From the NCBI GenBank assembly GCA_030620005.1, contig JAUXAJ010000004.1:1-44107 (forward strand): DNA of 44,107 nucleotides. The letters run 5' to 3'. Shown here one piece after another: positions 8,786 to 17,576 of this stretch; position 1 is the first letter of the stretch; each line of letters opens with the position of its first letter. This DNA comes from Promethearchaeota archaeon. GTDB lineage: Archaea > Asgardarchaeota > Lokiarchaeia > Sigynarchaeales > SOKP01. A model generated the notes under the pieces. It searched no databases and had not been told where the DNA came from. It saw only the letters and a list, made by a program, of their open reading frames with translations. The position numbers were made by a program, and so were the translations under genes.

Positions 8786-11032
8786 TTAAAGTTCCATTAG
8801 ATCTGGAATTGTAGATTGATGTAATTTTTTCATTTTAATAGTATCGAGTTTAATTTCTTTATTTTTTAGTCCTTTTACATTAATTTCCGGTTTAGAAATT
8901 AAAACTCCTAGTTTTTTGGCAAATACTTTATATTTTTTAGCAATTTCCATGATTGTATCGTGATCTTTTGATTCTGTCTCTATTATGAATCTTCCAACAG
9001 ATTCACTAAATAGAAGCTCGTCATCTCTTAAATCGCGCGCGGGATATTGAAAAAGATCAAGTTCAGCCCCAAGATTGTTTTTAAAACACATTTCAGCAAT
9101 GGAGATAATAAAGCCACCCTTGTTTATGTCGTGGCTTGCTTTTATAATTTTTTTCTCGTATAAATCAAAAATGAAATTCCAATTTGCTTTAATATTTTCT
9201 TCATCAACCTTAGGAGGTTTTCCTCCTTCAAGATCGTGAATAATAGAGTGATATTCTGACCCTCCTAATTCTGGCTTTGTATCTCCAATGATAATGACAT
9301 CATTACCAACACTCTTGAACGGTAATGTTATAATATTTTCCTGGCCTTCGATTAAACCAACGATCATGATAACTGGAGTGGCTTTAATGGCCGTGTGTTT
9401 AACGTCATCTTCGTTATAGAACGATACATTTCCTCCTACGATGGGAATTCTTAAGCTCTTGCAAAAATCCGCCATCCCTTCTACAGCTCTGGAAAAATAC
9501 CAATAAGATTCAGGAATTTCAGGGTTTCCAAAATTACAGCAATTGACCATTGCCTTGGGCTTTGCTCCATTTGCAATAACATTACTACAAACTTCTACCA
9601 AGCCACCTTTAGCTCCTTCGTAAGGATCAAGATAACAGTGTTTAGAATTTACTCCAACGCTAGCGGCAATAAATTTATTCGTTCCAATAATCCTCAAAAC
9701 ACCAGAATCTCCTTCTCCACATTTTACAACGGATCTTACACCAACCTCGTGGTCGTATTGCCTATAAATCCATTCTTTACTGCAAATATTTTCAGACGCT
9801 ATTAATTTATATATTATTTCGTCAATGCCTAGATTAAGTTCTGGAGTTTTTTGAGCTAATAAATCTTCTAAATACTCTGGCCGTTTTTCCTCTCTAAGTA
9901 TGGTGGGTGCGTCAGACAGGGCTATTGCTGGTAAACTAACTACCGAGTTATTACCAGCGTATACTTTTAGAATTCTTGAATCATCAGTTTTCCCTATTAC
10001 TGCGTGCGCCATCTCATATTTTCTAAAGACTTCTAAGACTTGCTCTAAACCGTCCGGTTTTACAATAAAAGCCATTCGTTCTTGGGATTCTGAAAGCATT
10101 ATTTCAAAGGAGTTCATTCCAGGTTCTCTTGTAAATATTTTTGACATGTCAATTGTAGCCCCCGTTCCTCCGTCTCCAGTCAATTCGCTTAAAGCACACG
10201 ATAGACCCCCTCCTCCAAGATCCTTAAGCCCCCTAACTTGTCCAGTTTTTACGGCTTCTATTGTTGATTCAATTATCATTTTTTTAGTGAACGGATCGCC
10301 TATTTGAACCGCAGGCCTATCGGCTTCAGACATTTCGGTTAACGTTCGAGAAGCAAAAGTTACTCCATGAATTCCATCTCTTCCAGTTGACCCTCCCATT
10401 AATATTATGTAATCTCCTGGGTTGTAAGCTCTACTTGGAGCGTGCTTGAAGTCTTCTATTGTTCCTAATCCAATACACGCGACATTCACCAAACAATTGT
10501 TTTCAAAACTCTTATCAAATTCAACCTCTCCGCCGATAGTAGGTATGCCCGTGCAATTCCCATAATCAGCAATACCTTTTACTACATATTTAAATAACCA
10601 TTGAGAGTGAGAATTTCCCTTTAAAGTTCCAAATCTTAAAGGATCTAATAACGCAATTGGTCTTACACCCATGCATAAGATATCCCGAATGATCCCTCCT
10701 ATTCCTGTAGCAGCACCGTGATAAGGTTCAATCGCAGAAGGGTGATTATGGGATTCAATTCTGAACGCCAAGCAGTATCCATCACCTATATCTATTACTC
10801 CAGCATCTTCTCCTGGCCCTGCTAAAACATAATCGTAATTCTCTTCGGCGTTTTCAAAAAGTTTTAATTTTGGACGAGAAGATTTGTAGGAGCAGTGTTC
10901 GCTATGCATCACGTCAAACATGCCCCATTCCGTTATCGAGGGCTCTCTTTCTAATAAATTTGTAATTTCTTCGATCTCATGTTCCGTTAAATCAACATTT
11001 AACCCATCTCCATCTTTTCCTACTCTTGGCAT
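8786..11032 (-). CDS. purL: Phosphoribosylformylglycinamidine synthase, PurL subunit
   Basis: ATP-dependent conversion of FGAR to FGAM, using ammonia delivered by PurQ within the PurLQS complex. At 748 residues it is the small archaeal/Gram-positive type. Seen are SEHCSYKSS (about 44-52, catalytic His46), RIESHNHPSAIEPYHGAATG with GGIIRD, GGSTGRDGIHG, the GDGGTGATIDM region, and a second synthetase-like half with GGNVSFYNE and KASHDINKGG. The ATG overlaps the purQ stop by one base (TAATG), implying translational coupling. The gene is intact, unlike purF just downstream. Confidence 0.97.
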   Translation of the reverse strand: MPRVGKDGDGLNVDLTEHEIEEITNLLEREPSITEWGMFDVMHSEHCSYKSSRPKLKLFENAEENYDYVLAGPGEDAGVIDIGDGYCLAFRIESHNHPSAIEPYHGAATGIGGIIRDILCMGVRPIALLDPLRFGTLKGNSHSQWLFKYVVKGIADYGNCTGIPTIGGEVEFDKSFENNCLVNVACIGLGTIEDFKHAPSRAYNPGDYIILMGGSTGRDGIHGVTFASRTLTEMSEADRPAVQIGDPFTKKMIIESTIEAVKTGQVRGLKDLGGGGLSCALSELTGDGGTGATIDMSKIFTREPGMNSFEIMLSESQERMAFIVKPDGLEQVLEVFRKYEMAHAVIGKTDDSRILKVYAGNNSVVSLPAIALSDAPTILREEKRPEYLEDLLAQKTPELNLGIDEIIYKLIASENICSKEWIYRQYDHEVGVRSVVKCGEGDSGVLRIIGTNKFIAASVGVNSKHCYLDPYEGAKGGLVEVCSNVIANGAKPKAMVNCCNFGNPEIPESYWYFSRAVEGMADFCKSLRIPIVGGNVSFYNEDDVKHTAIKATPVIMIVGLIEGQENIITLPFKSVGNDVIIIGDTKPELGGSEYHSIIHDLEGGKPPKVDEENIKANWNFIFDLYEKKIIKASHDINKGGFIISIAEMCFKNNLGAELDLFQYPARDLRDDELLFSESVGRFIIETESKDHDTIMEIAKKYKVFAKKLGVLISKPEINVKGLKNKEIKLDTIKMKKLHQSTIPDLMEL

Positions 11033-11742
11033 TAGGAAACTCTCCTTTTTATGAATTCAACCAGCGATTCAAAAAATAATTTTCCGTGAGTTGTTCCATT
11101 TGGACTTAGTATTGCTTCAGACGCTCTTTCAGGATGAGGCATTAAGCCCAAACAATTTTGCTCTAAGTTACATATGCCAGCAACATTTTCTAAGGAGCCA
11201 TTTGGATTTGATTCGCTTGTAATTTCTCCCTTTTCATTTGAATATCTAAATACTATTTGATCGTTCTCCTCCAATTCTTCCAAATTATCCGTATAATATC
11301 GGCCTTCAGCATGCGCTATAGGAATATCAAGAACATCTTCCATGCCCATTTTAATTGTTCCCGCAGTTTTATTATTTTCTACTTTTATTCTAATCCATTT
11401 ACATACGAATTTAAGAGATCCATTCCTTAACAATGCTCCCGGAAGAAATTCTGATTCTATTAATATTTGAAATCCATTACAAATTCCTATGACTGGTCTA
11501 CCATCTTTTAACATGATTCGTGCTTCATCCAAAGCTGGACTATGCGCTGCTATTATTCCCGCTCTTAAATAATCTCCAAAAGAAAAACCTCCTGGTAAAA
11601 TGCAACCGTCGTATTTTGATTCCTTAAAATTATTATGCCAGATTAAATTGGCATCTATACCAATTACATTATTTAAAACGTGAATCGTGTCTAAATCGCA
11701 ATTTGAGCCAGGAAATTGAATAACTGCTATTTTTATGCTCAT
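11032..11742 (-). CDS. purQ: Phosphoribosylformylglycinamidine synthase, PurQ glutaminase subunit
   Basis: Class I glutamine amidotransferase that supplies ammonia to PurL. The 236-residue protein has FPGSNCD at the N-terminus, GGFSFGDYLRAG (oxyanion region), nucleophile Cys88 in GICNGFQ, and the His203/Glu205 pair in MPHPER. All catalytic residues are present. It follows purS by 6 bases and overlaps purL by one base, so purS-purQ-purL are one translational unit. Confidence 0.97.
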   Translation of the reverse strand: MSIKIAVIQFPGSNCDLDTIHVLNNVIGIDANLIWHNNFKESKYDGCILPGGFSFGDYLRAGIIAAHSPALDEARIMLKDGRPVIGICNGFQILIESEFLPGALLRNGSLKFVCKWIRIKVENNKTAGTIKMGMEDVLDIPIAHAEGRYYTDNLEELEENDQIVFRYSNEKGEITSESNPNGSLENVAGICNLEQNCLGLMPHPERASEAILSPNGTTHGKLFFESLVEFIKRRVS

Positions 11743-11748
11743 GTTTTA

Positions 11749-12012
11749 TTAAATCTGTTTAGTTACATTTAAAATAGTTAAGGTTTGAGTAACTGGATTA
11801 AAAATGCGTAATTCATTACACATTTCTTCTACTATTTCCTTTGCCTTTTGCTCGCTTTCTGCTTTAATATAGATCCTTAAATATTGACCGCTTCGAACAT
11901 TAAAAACCATGTCATACCCTTTTTTCGCGAGTAAATCTTTTTGAATGGTTTGACCAACGGGATCACGAGCAGCTTTTTTATTTTCTAGTACAACTTGAAC
12001 TATCAAATTCAT
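11749..12012 (-). CDS. purS: Phosphoribosylformylglycinamidine synthase, PurS subunit
   Basis: A small structural subunit that bridges PurL and PurQ and helps ammonia transfer. The 87-residue protein shows the family pattern: NLIVQVVLENKKAARDPVGQTIQ, then YDMVFNVRSGQYLRI and AKEIVEEMCNELRIFNPV. The ATG is preceded by GAGGAAC, an adequate ribosome site at 5-6 bases spacing. It is the first gene of the purSQL unit. Confidence 0.95.
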   Translation of the reverse strand: MNLIVQVVLENKKAARDPVGQTIQKDLLAKKGYDMVFNVRSGQYLRIYIKAESEQKAKEIVEEMCNELRIFNPVTQTLTILNVTKQI

Positions 12013-12061
12013 AAATGTTCCTCGTCTATTCTTTCCATCTATGTAAAAAGAAGTATTCTAT

Positions 12062-12073
12062 ACTTTTTATAAT
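12062..12073 (-). promoter_or_regulatory. Candidate TATA box for purSQL
   Basis: Read on the minus strand, ATTATAAAAAGT lies about 50-60 bases upstream of the purS ATG, in the 200-base gap after the small membrane-protein gene. An initiation point about 25 bases downstream would leave a short leader containing the GAGGAA ribosome site. This suggests purSQL(F) can be transcribed separately from purC. Confidence 0.4.
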
Positions 12074-12213
12074 TCTTATTAAGTTAAAAATAATTCCTCT
12101 GAATGAAACCGACAAAATATGTCGAAGCGTTAACATGCTAGTAATAAAGCTTATTAAAAGATGGCAAATTCGCAAGTATCTTAGAACTTTTGAAATGAAA
12201 GAATTTTAAATCA

Positions 12214-12417
12214 TTACAAATAAGGAATGCTGACGAAGATAAGCGTAACCATTGTCAATAACGAGCAAAATAAACCATATTTGCTGAATTTTGGTAATTT
12301 ACCTCTTTCAGCCTCTTTATTTTGATGTGTCTGAGGTGATAAAACGTCGAATACAATAAAAATAAAGCTAAGGAGGAATAATGCAAAATTAACAAATAAT
12401 AGAATTATATCTAGCAT
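12214..12417 (-). CDS. Small two-helix membrane protein
   Basis: A 67-71 residue hydrophobic protein with two membrane segments. LDIILLFVNFALFLLSFIFIV is joined by a polar, partly basic loop (TVSP-like SPQTHQNKEAERGKLPKFS) to LFCSLLTMVTLIFVSIPYL. The TTG at 12429 sits only one base after GAGGAG, so the ATG at 12417 is preferred. A TATA-like element about 28 bases upstream would make that start near-leaderless. The two-hairpin size recalls SecG-like subunits, but no motif supports the name. It lies between purC and purS on the same strand. Confidence 0.6.
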   Translation of the reverse strand: MLDIILLFVNFALFLLSFIFIVFDVLSPQTHQNKEAERGKLPKFSKYGLFCSLLTMVTLIFVSIPYL

Positions 12418-12438
12418 ATAAGAAAACAAACTCCTCTT

Positions 12439-12452
12439 TTATATATAAATTT
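12439..12452 (-). promoter_or_regulatory. Candidate TATA box for the small membrane protein
   Basis: Minus-strand TTTATATATAAAAG is a strong archaeal TATA match. Its distance to the ATG at 12417 (about 25-30 bases) places the predicted start of transcription at or next to that codon. Confidence 0.45.
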
Positions 12453-12471
12453 TTTTAAAAATATCAAGATA

Positions 12472-13449
12472 TTACAAATACTTCCATTTTTTTAAATTAC
12501 CTTCAATTCTTTTAAGGACATCTCCAGGTTCAGGTATGAATTCTTTTCCAATTATTTTTTCAAAGCTCCTCATGTATCGTTTTGCTAATTCAATTTTTAT
12601 TTCTTCTGCGATTGGTGGTATATCTTGATCTGGCTTAATATTTGGAAAAATATCCGGGTATGTCTTCATTAACCAGCCACGGAAAATTTCTTTGTCTAAT
12701 ATCACGGGTTCTTCACCTTTACTAAAAAGTTCATCGTAGGTTTCTGCCATCCAAAATCTTGAAGAGTCTTGAGTGTGAATCTCGTCTATTATCATCATTT
12801 CTCCATCTTTTAATCCAATCTCGTATTTAGTGTCGACTAAAATTAGCCCGTTTTTCTTGCAATACTCCTGACCAAATCTAAACAATTTTATTGCCGCTTC
12901 TTCCATTTGCTCGTAAATATCTTTATCAACCATTTTTTCTTTTAAGATTTGCTCTTTTGACAAGTATATGTCGTGCCCTGATTCTGCTTTAGTTGATGGT
13001 GTAAGAATGATATCGTCAAGTTTTTCATTTTTTTTTAATCCTTTCGGAAGAATTATCCCTGAAGTGTGCTCGCCTTTTAAATAAGCACGCCACGCTGAAC
13101 CTGTAATATAAGCCCTTACAACCATTTCAATAGGAATAGTTTCACATTGGTATACAACGGCAACATTAGGATCGGGAATGTCTATTATGTGATTTTTTAC
13201 AATATTTTTAGTCTTTTCAAACCAAAAAGCTGAAAGTTGATTTAACAGTTGTCCCTTGAATGGAATGGTAGTAATTACTCTGTCAAACGAAGATAGGCGA
13301 TCCGATGCGATTATTATCCTTTGATCTTCTCGCACGTAATTATCTCGGACTTTTCCCCTATATAGTGTTCCTAAAGAAGGAAAATTTGTTTCTTTTAAAG
13401 TATTTTGGAGTTGATTTTTAATTAAATCTTCCACGTTTTTAACAACCAT
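12472..13449 (-). CDS. purC: SAICAR synthetase
   Basis: ATP-dependent ligation of aspartate to CAIR in purine synthesis. The 325-residue protein is of the longer type (fungal/archaeal-like size against about 240 in many bacteria). It shows LYRGKVRDNY, IASDRLSSFDRVI, the QLLNQLSAFWFEKT segment, VVRAYITGSAWRAY, LTPSTKAESGHD, LILVDTKYEIG and IDEIHTQDSSRFW, the normal substrate-binding series. All are intact. It follows the MazG-like gene by about 110 bases and precedes the small membrane protein and purSQL on the same strand. Confidence 0.96.
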   Translation of the reverse strand: MVVKNVEDLIKNQLQNTLKETNFPSLGTLYRGKVRDNYVREDQRIIIASDRLSSFDRVITTIPFKGQLLNQLSAFWFEKTKNIVKNHIIDIPDPNVAVVYQCETIPIEMVVRAYITGSAWRAYLKGEHTSGIILPKGLKKNEKLDDIILTPSTKAESGHDIYLSKEQILKEKMVDKDIYEQMEEAAIKLFRFGQEYCKKNGLILVDTKYEIGLKDGEMMIIDEIHTQDSSRFWMAETYDELFSKGEEPVILDKEIFRGWLMKTYPDIFPNIKPDQDIPPIAEEIKIELAKRYMRSFEKIIGKEFIPEPGDVLKRIEGNLKKWKYL

Positions 13450-13558
13450 ATTACGAAATAAGAAAAAAAAACATAAAAAGTATATTTATTAATAGCAAAA
13501 TAAGTTAATACTATTTTTTGTAGGTTAAGAACTGAGCAAATCGAAAAAGTAAAAAATT

Positions 13559-13933
13559 TTACTTTTTATAATAGATTCCGCTATTAAATTCTTCTATTGA
13601 ATATTTTTTCCGATTTTTTTCCATTTTCTTTATAAATGCTTGAGTTAAATCTAAATCTAATGCATTTATAAGACTTGTTAAGTAAATAAATACATCAGCA
13701 ATTTCATTAGATATTTTTGATAATAGTTCTTCATCATTCATAATTTTTTTTGTTGAAATGTCCTTGAACAAGAAAAGTTGAGAAAGTTCTGATGCTTCAC
13801 AATTTATTGCTTGAACTAAGTTCTTTGGTGTATGGAACTTTAACCAGTTTCGATCTTGAACGAATTCTTGCACTTCTTTTTTGAAAAATGAGATTGGAGT
13901 ATCCACATCGCTAAATTTATTAACATCATTCAT
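13559..13933 (-). CDS. MazG-like nucleotide pyrophosphatase (dCTP pyrophosphatase/RS21-C6 type)
   Basis: Hydrolyses (d)NTPs to monophosphate and pyrophosphate, cleaning abnormal nucleotides from the pool. The 124-residue all-alpha protein has the metal-binding pattern E46-A-S-E49 and E77-I-A-D80, plus the family entry EVQEFVQDRNWLKFHTPKNL, as in DCTPP1-like proteins. It is complete for this short single-domain class. It heads the minus-strand purine cluster, which suits nucleotide housekeeping. The exact substrate cannot be read from sequence. Confidence 0.88.
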   Translation of the reverse strand: MNDVNKFSDVDTPISFFKKEVQEFVQDRNWLKFHTPKNLVQAINCEASELSQLFLFKDISTKKIMNDEELLSKISNEIADVFIYLTSLINALDLDLTQAFIKKMEKNRKKYSIEEFNSGIYYKK

Positions 13934-13976
13934 GATAGGTTAAAAATAGTGTAATTAAACAGAATATATATTATAT

Positions 13977-14066
13977 TCACCTAAGACCTTTAATAAAGTC
14001 GCATATTAACTCATTGACAATCTCTATCTTTTCAACCGTTGCAAAAAATCTGGACGCCCCTGGACA
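13977..14066 (-). pseudogene. 3' relic of an alpha/beta hydrolase
   Basis: The minus-strand frame ending at TGA 13977-13979 reads PGASRFF, then ATVEKIEIVNELICDFIKGL. This matches the end of the intact hydrolase upstream (AGHFAPAQRPRIVNKIICDF, then IKNLK) in spacing and wording. Only about 30 codons remain; the next in-frame codons run into a GC-rich unrelated patch with a TAG. It is probably the tail of a lost tandem hydrolase paralog. Confidence 0.65.
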
Positions 14067-14335
14067 TCCTCTCTACGCCGTGGTAGGTCGGCAACGGACG
14101 ATTGCAACTGCCCCGTGTAGGAACAGTCGAAGTACACTTTTACGCTTCCGCCAAAGCAATGTTTCAGGCGGCGTTTAAAGCAGAATCAAGTTGAAACGAG
14201 CGGATAGAATCATGCTCTTGTACCTGGGAATAAAACCATTGAGCTTGCAAATAAGCTAAGAACTTGCCGGCGTCTTTTTTTTTGGAATGACGAGCCCATT
14301 TCAAGTTTTACATTTTAATGACGGACGCACCGTGA
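14067..14335 (-). pseudogene. GC-rich degenerate coding relic, possibly transposase-derived
   Basis: This patch is clearly richer in GC than its surroundings. On the minus strand, one frame reads NLKWARHSKKKDAGKFLAY and QAQWFYSQVQEHDSIRSFQL, with DSALNAA before a TGA. A second frame continues VKVYFDCSYTGQLQSSVADL and PRRREDVQGRPDFL. Joined by one shift, they look like one helical-then-beta protein fragment. The early wording is reminiscent of insertion-sequence transposases, but I cannot name a family. It abuts the hydrolase relic and may be the insertion that destroyed it. No terminal inverted repeats were found. Confidence 0.4.
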
Positions 14336-14404
14336 TATCGTGCAATTTTATTTAAATAGATTTAATACAAGAAGATAATATTTTTAAAACACGAAGCTTT
14401 AAAT

Positions 14405-15232
14405 TTATTTTAAATTTTTTATGAAATCACAAATAATTTTGTTAACAATGCGTGGTCTTTGAGCCGGAGCGAAATGACCGGCCATTTCTATTATCTCTAA
14501 TTTAGAATTGGGTATCATTTTATGCATTTCTTCACTCATTGCTTCTGGAGCAAAATTATCGAGACGACCACCTATTATTAATGTAGGACATTTAATATGA
14601 GGTTTATATTCTTTAATTTCTCTTATCATTCCGAAAATCTGGTCTTCTATTCGCATGTATAATTCGTCTTTAGTTAATTTCACATTATACAGCGAGTTCA
14701 TTAACGCTGTTATTATGAAGGGAATTGTTTTATCTAAAATTTTTTCAACAGAATTCGCTACGACATCTAAAAAATTTATTCTTATGAAATATGGCAATAA
14801 ATTATAGAAGATATTTCGAATTACATTATCTATCATTATATATCCTGAATTTAATAATATGAGGAATTTTATATCTTCTGGATGTTTTTGGCATATGAGT
14901 TGAGCTATCATCCCTCCAATAAGAGAATGTCCGATAATGCCATACTTTCCTTTTACACCTAAATAGGTTAATAGATCCTCAAGATCTCTTATAATATCAT
15001 TCCTGATATTTTTTGACAAATTCAATTTTTTTGGATGTTCGCTTCTTCCATGCCCTAACGCATCAAACGCTATGATGCGGTAATATTGTTTCAAGATTTT
15101 AATTTGTTCTTTGAAAAATGAAGCTGAAGACGCGAAACCGTGAAGTAAAACAATTGCACATCTATCAATTACATTTTTATTTATATCCTCATAAAAAAGA
15201 GAATAATCTTCTCGATTTTTAATAAAGGGCAT
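14405..15232 (-). CDS. Alpha/beta hydrolase
   Basis: A 275-residue alpha/beta-hydrolase-fold enzyme. Seen are the oxyanion motif LLHGFASSASFF (about 29-40), FDALGHGRSEHP, nucleophile Ser103 in GHSLIGG, the late Asp in GGRLDNFAPE, and the catalytic His in EMAGHFAPAQRP. The middle (about 135-195) is a hydrophobic helical lid. The substrate is not predictable; esterases, lactonases and C-C hydrolases share these motifs. A relic of a close paralog lies immediately downstream, and a third hydrolase tail ends the window, so this family is expanded here. The gap 15233-15540 is AT-rich and empty. Confidence 0.88.
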   Translation of the reverse strand: MPFIKNREDYSLFYEDINKNVIDRCAIVLLHGFASSASFFKEQIKILKQYYRIIAFDALGHGRSEHPKKLNLSKNIRNDIIRDLEDLLTYLGVKGKYGIIGHSLIGGMIAQLICQKHPEDIKFLILLNSGYIMIDNVIRNIFYNLLPYFIRINFLDVVANSVEKILDKTIPFIITALMNSLYNVKLTKDELYMRIEDQIFGMIREIKEYKPHIKCPTLIIGGRLDNFAPEAMSEEMHKMIPNSKLEIIEMAGHFAPAQRPRIVNKIICDFIKNLK

Positions 15233-15540
15233 TTGATTTACATTATTTTATTACTAATAATTTTTTAAATACGAGATAAAAAATATAATTATCTAATTTG
15301 TAAAAATGATAAACATTATAAATTGTCTGTTAGGCTTTTTATTAACTATGATAATTTTTCAGAATTTTTTATAGAATTAGCAAGACATTTTAAACAGGTT
15401 TTAATAAGAAGAATATTTAAGTTCAAATTTCAAAATGGTATGAAATTCAAGGAATTTAAAAGACAGAAAAATTATTAAATCTCGAGAAAAGGAACTATCT
15501 AGTTTCAATACAGACAAGATAAATGAGATTTCTTGAGTAA

Positions 15541-15750
15541 TCAGATAAAAATAAAAAAAGTTTTCAAATTAGATTCATAATTTTTCATGATATGCTTGCC
15601 GTCAGGCGTGGTCCCTTTAGGAAAGACGAAACTAAGTCCAAAATCGAATTTCGGGTCGTTGATGTTTTTCCGAAGCAACCCTCCGTCCAGCAAAAACTCT
15701 CGAATTAACACCTTAATCCTAATTTCTTTCTTTTGTTGATTTTTGCTCAT
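15541..15750 (-). pseudogene. Truncated small ORF, possible DUF2299-like N-terminus
   Basis: A 69-codon frame. After a basic start it reads IREFLLDGGLLRKNINDPKF, then DFGLSFVFPKGTTPDGKHI. This is a helix followed by a strand pattern that recalls archaeal DUF2299-type proteins of about 150 residues. The sequence then turns into a low-complexity end (LKTFFIFI), suggesting loss of the C-terminal two thirds. Just upstream (15767-15886, minus) another open stretch reads KHCRMLGDTCPYYDEKNGKM and stops, perhaps a second relic. The family name is from memory and weak. Confidence 0.35.
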
Positions 15751-15980
15751 GTTTTTGCTCTCATGCTTAAATTTTTCGCTTAATTTTCATCATTTTTCCG
15801 TTCTTTTCGTCGTAGTAGGGACATGTATCACCAAGCATGCGGCAATGTTTGGTTACATCAAAAATTATTGTTTGATTTTTAATAATCTAAAGTTAACTTA
15901 ACGGGATTATAAAAAAGATATGGTAAAAAAAATTCATTTTTCTTTAGCCTTATATAATTAAAAAGATTATCAACAGGTTT

Positions 15981-17432
15981 TTAGAGATCCTTGGTGACTC
16001 TTTTCTCATCGTTTGTTTTTAAAACTAAGGGCATGAATAATCTTACTAGTTTCTTGTACGCTTTTGAAGTTTTTTTTTCGGGAGTAAATTCTTTTTCAAA
16101 TCGCACCATTTTCTCTATTGCGGCACCCAAGCTACTATATGTTTTAGTCCCTTGTAGTCCTAATATAGCGGCTCCTAATGCAGCACCATCCTTATTTTCA
16201 GGAACTAATATTTTTTTATTCATTATATCAGCAAAGATTTGAGCCCAAAAGTCACTATTCATTGCGCCTCCATCAGATTTTAACTCAGTTACTTTAGTTC
16301 TTACCATTCCTTCTAATAAACCTAAATACATGTTCGCACTTAAAGCAGCACTTTCCATGATTGCTCGTGCAAAATGTGCTCTGTTATGATGCCATCCCAA
16401 ACCATGAATTGTCCCCTTTCTGAAAATATAGAGTGGAATAAATAGCAAGCCATTGCTTCCAGGTGGTGCTTTTTCCGCTTCTTTAGTTAAAACATCATAT
16501 ACATTGTCGCTTTCTTTAATTTGTAGCTGAGAAAAGTTTTTAGCATAGGTTTGTAGCATATTCCCGGTTCCTGGCATCACACCTTCAAGAACCCAATTAC
16601 CCTTAACAACGTGAGGTAAGGGAAAAATTGGAAAATCTCCAGCAGGTTGGATTGGTGCATCACCCGTACAAATGTCAACGAACGTCCCGGTTCCCGTAGT
16701 TACCTTCGCTTGCCCATTTTCTATAACCCCCAAGCCTAATGCGGCACATTGCTGATCTCCACCTCCTAGTATAATTGAAATGTTTGGTTTTAGACCAAGT
16801 TCTCCTGCTGCTTCGCTTGTTAGTTCACCAATGATTTCACCAGGGGTATGCAGTTCAGGCCATAGATCCACTGGTAGTCCAAATTGTTCAGCAAGATTTT
16901 CGTCCCATTTCAATGTTTCCTTACTCATGATCCCAAAAATACCGTTTGTTGGATCTGTAACACACAAATCCTTCCCGCATAATTTCATATAAGTATATGT
17001 GTCGGGGAAAATAATTTTAGATGCCTTATCAAATAAATCTGGTTTATTTTTTTTAATCCACAGTATTTTGGGAATTGTTCTCCGTAATCCACCCTCCTCT
17101 TGAAATCCTTTAAAATCAGTGGATTCTCGTTCGTCCATCCAAGTTAATGCGGGATGTAAAACATTCCAATCCTTATCTATGATTCCCGTGGTTGCCCGAT
17201 GAAAAGCGGCTGAAATTCCAATTATGTCGTCAGGATTAATATTTTTCATTGCCTGGTTGCAGGTATTTTTAATTGCATGCCACCATAGTTCTGGATCTTG
17301 TTCAGAGATGCCAACAGGTTGCTCTGGAATCTTGTATTCCTCGTAAGCTCTGGAAATCTCTTTTCCATTAATATCGAATAAAATTGTTCTCGTTCCTGTA
17401 GTTCCACAGTCAAATACTACGATCAAACTCAT
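15981..17432 (-). CDS. FGGY-family carbohydrate kinase
   Basis: Phosphorylates a sugar or polyol with ATP in the cytoplasm. The 483-residue protein has the N-terminal actin-like phosphate loop VVFDCGTTGTRTILFD, the DPELWWHAI segment, LTWMDERES, FPDTYTYMKLCG, the second phosphate loop GGGDQQCAALGLG, TTGTGTFVD, and the adenosine region LKSDGGAMNSDFWAQIFADI with ALGAAILG. The length is normal for FGGY kinases. Specificity (xylulose, glycerol, gluconate or another) is not clear from the motifs, and no sugar operon surrounds it. The neighbours on both sides are separated by AT-rich gaps, so it appears monocistronic. Confidence 0.9.
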   Translation of the reverse strand: MSLIVVFDCGTTGTRTILFDINGKEISRAYEEYKIPEQPVGISEQDPELWWHAIKNTCNQAMKNINPDDIIGISAAFHRATTGIIDKDWNVLHPALTWMDERESTDFKGFQEEGGLRRTIPKILWIKKNKPDLFDKASKIIFPDTYTYMKLCGKDLCVTDPTNGIFGIMSKETLKWDENLAEQFGLPVDLWPELHTPGEIIGELTSEAAGELGLKPNISIILGGGDQQCAALGLGVIENGQAKVTTGTGTFVDICTGDAPIQPAGDFPIFPLPHVVKGNWVLEGVMPGTGNMLQTYAKNFSQLQIKESDNVYDVLTKEAEKAPPGSNGLLFIPLYIFRKGTIHGLGWHHNRAHFARAIMESAALSANMYLGLLEGMVRTKVTELKSDGGAMNSDFWAQIFADIMNKKILVPENKDGAALGAAILGLQGTKTYSSLGAAIEKMVRFEKEFTPEKKTSKAYKKLVRLFMPLVLKTNDEKRVTKDL

Positions 17433-17576
17433 GATATCACTTTAAATTTTTATGTTGAATATTCAAATTTATAATGTTTTATTTAATAATTCAGATACAT
17501 CTAGTATTTTAATGTTATCCTTTTGATCAAAGGATAATGTAAATTAAAGGAAGAATTCTGCTTTTTTTACACAAAA

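Noticed and set aside
12015..12209. Plus-strand 64-codon frame between purS and the small membrane protein
   Set aside because: It overlaps the purS promoter and leader, has a low-complexity product and no ribosome site.
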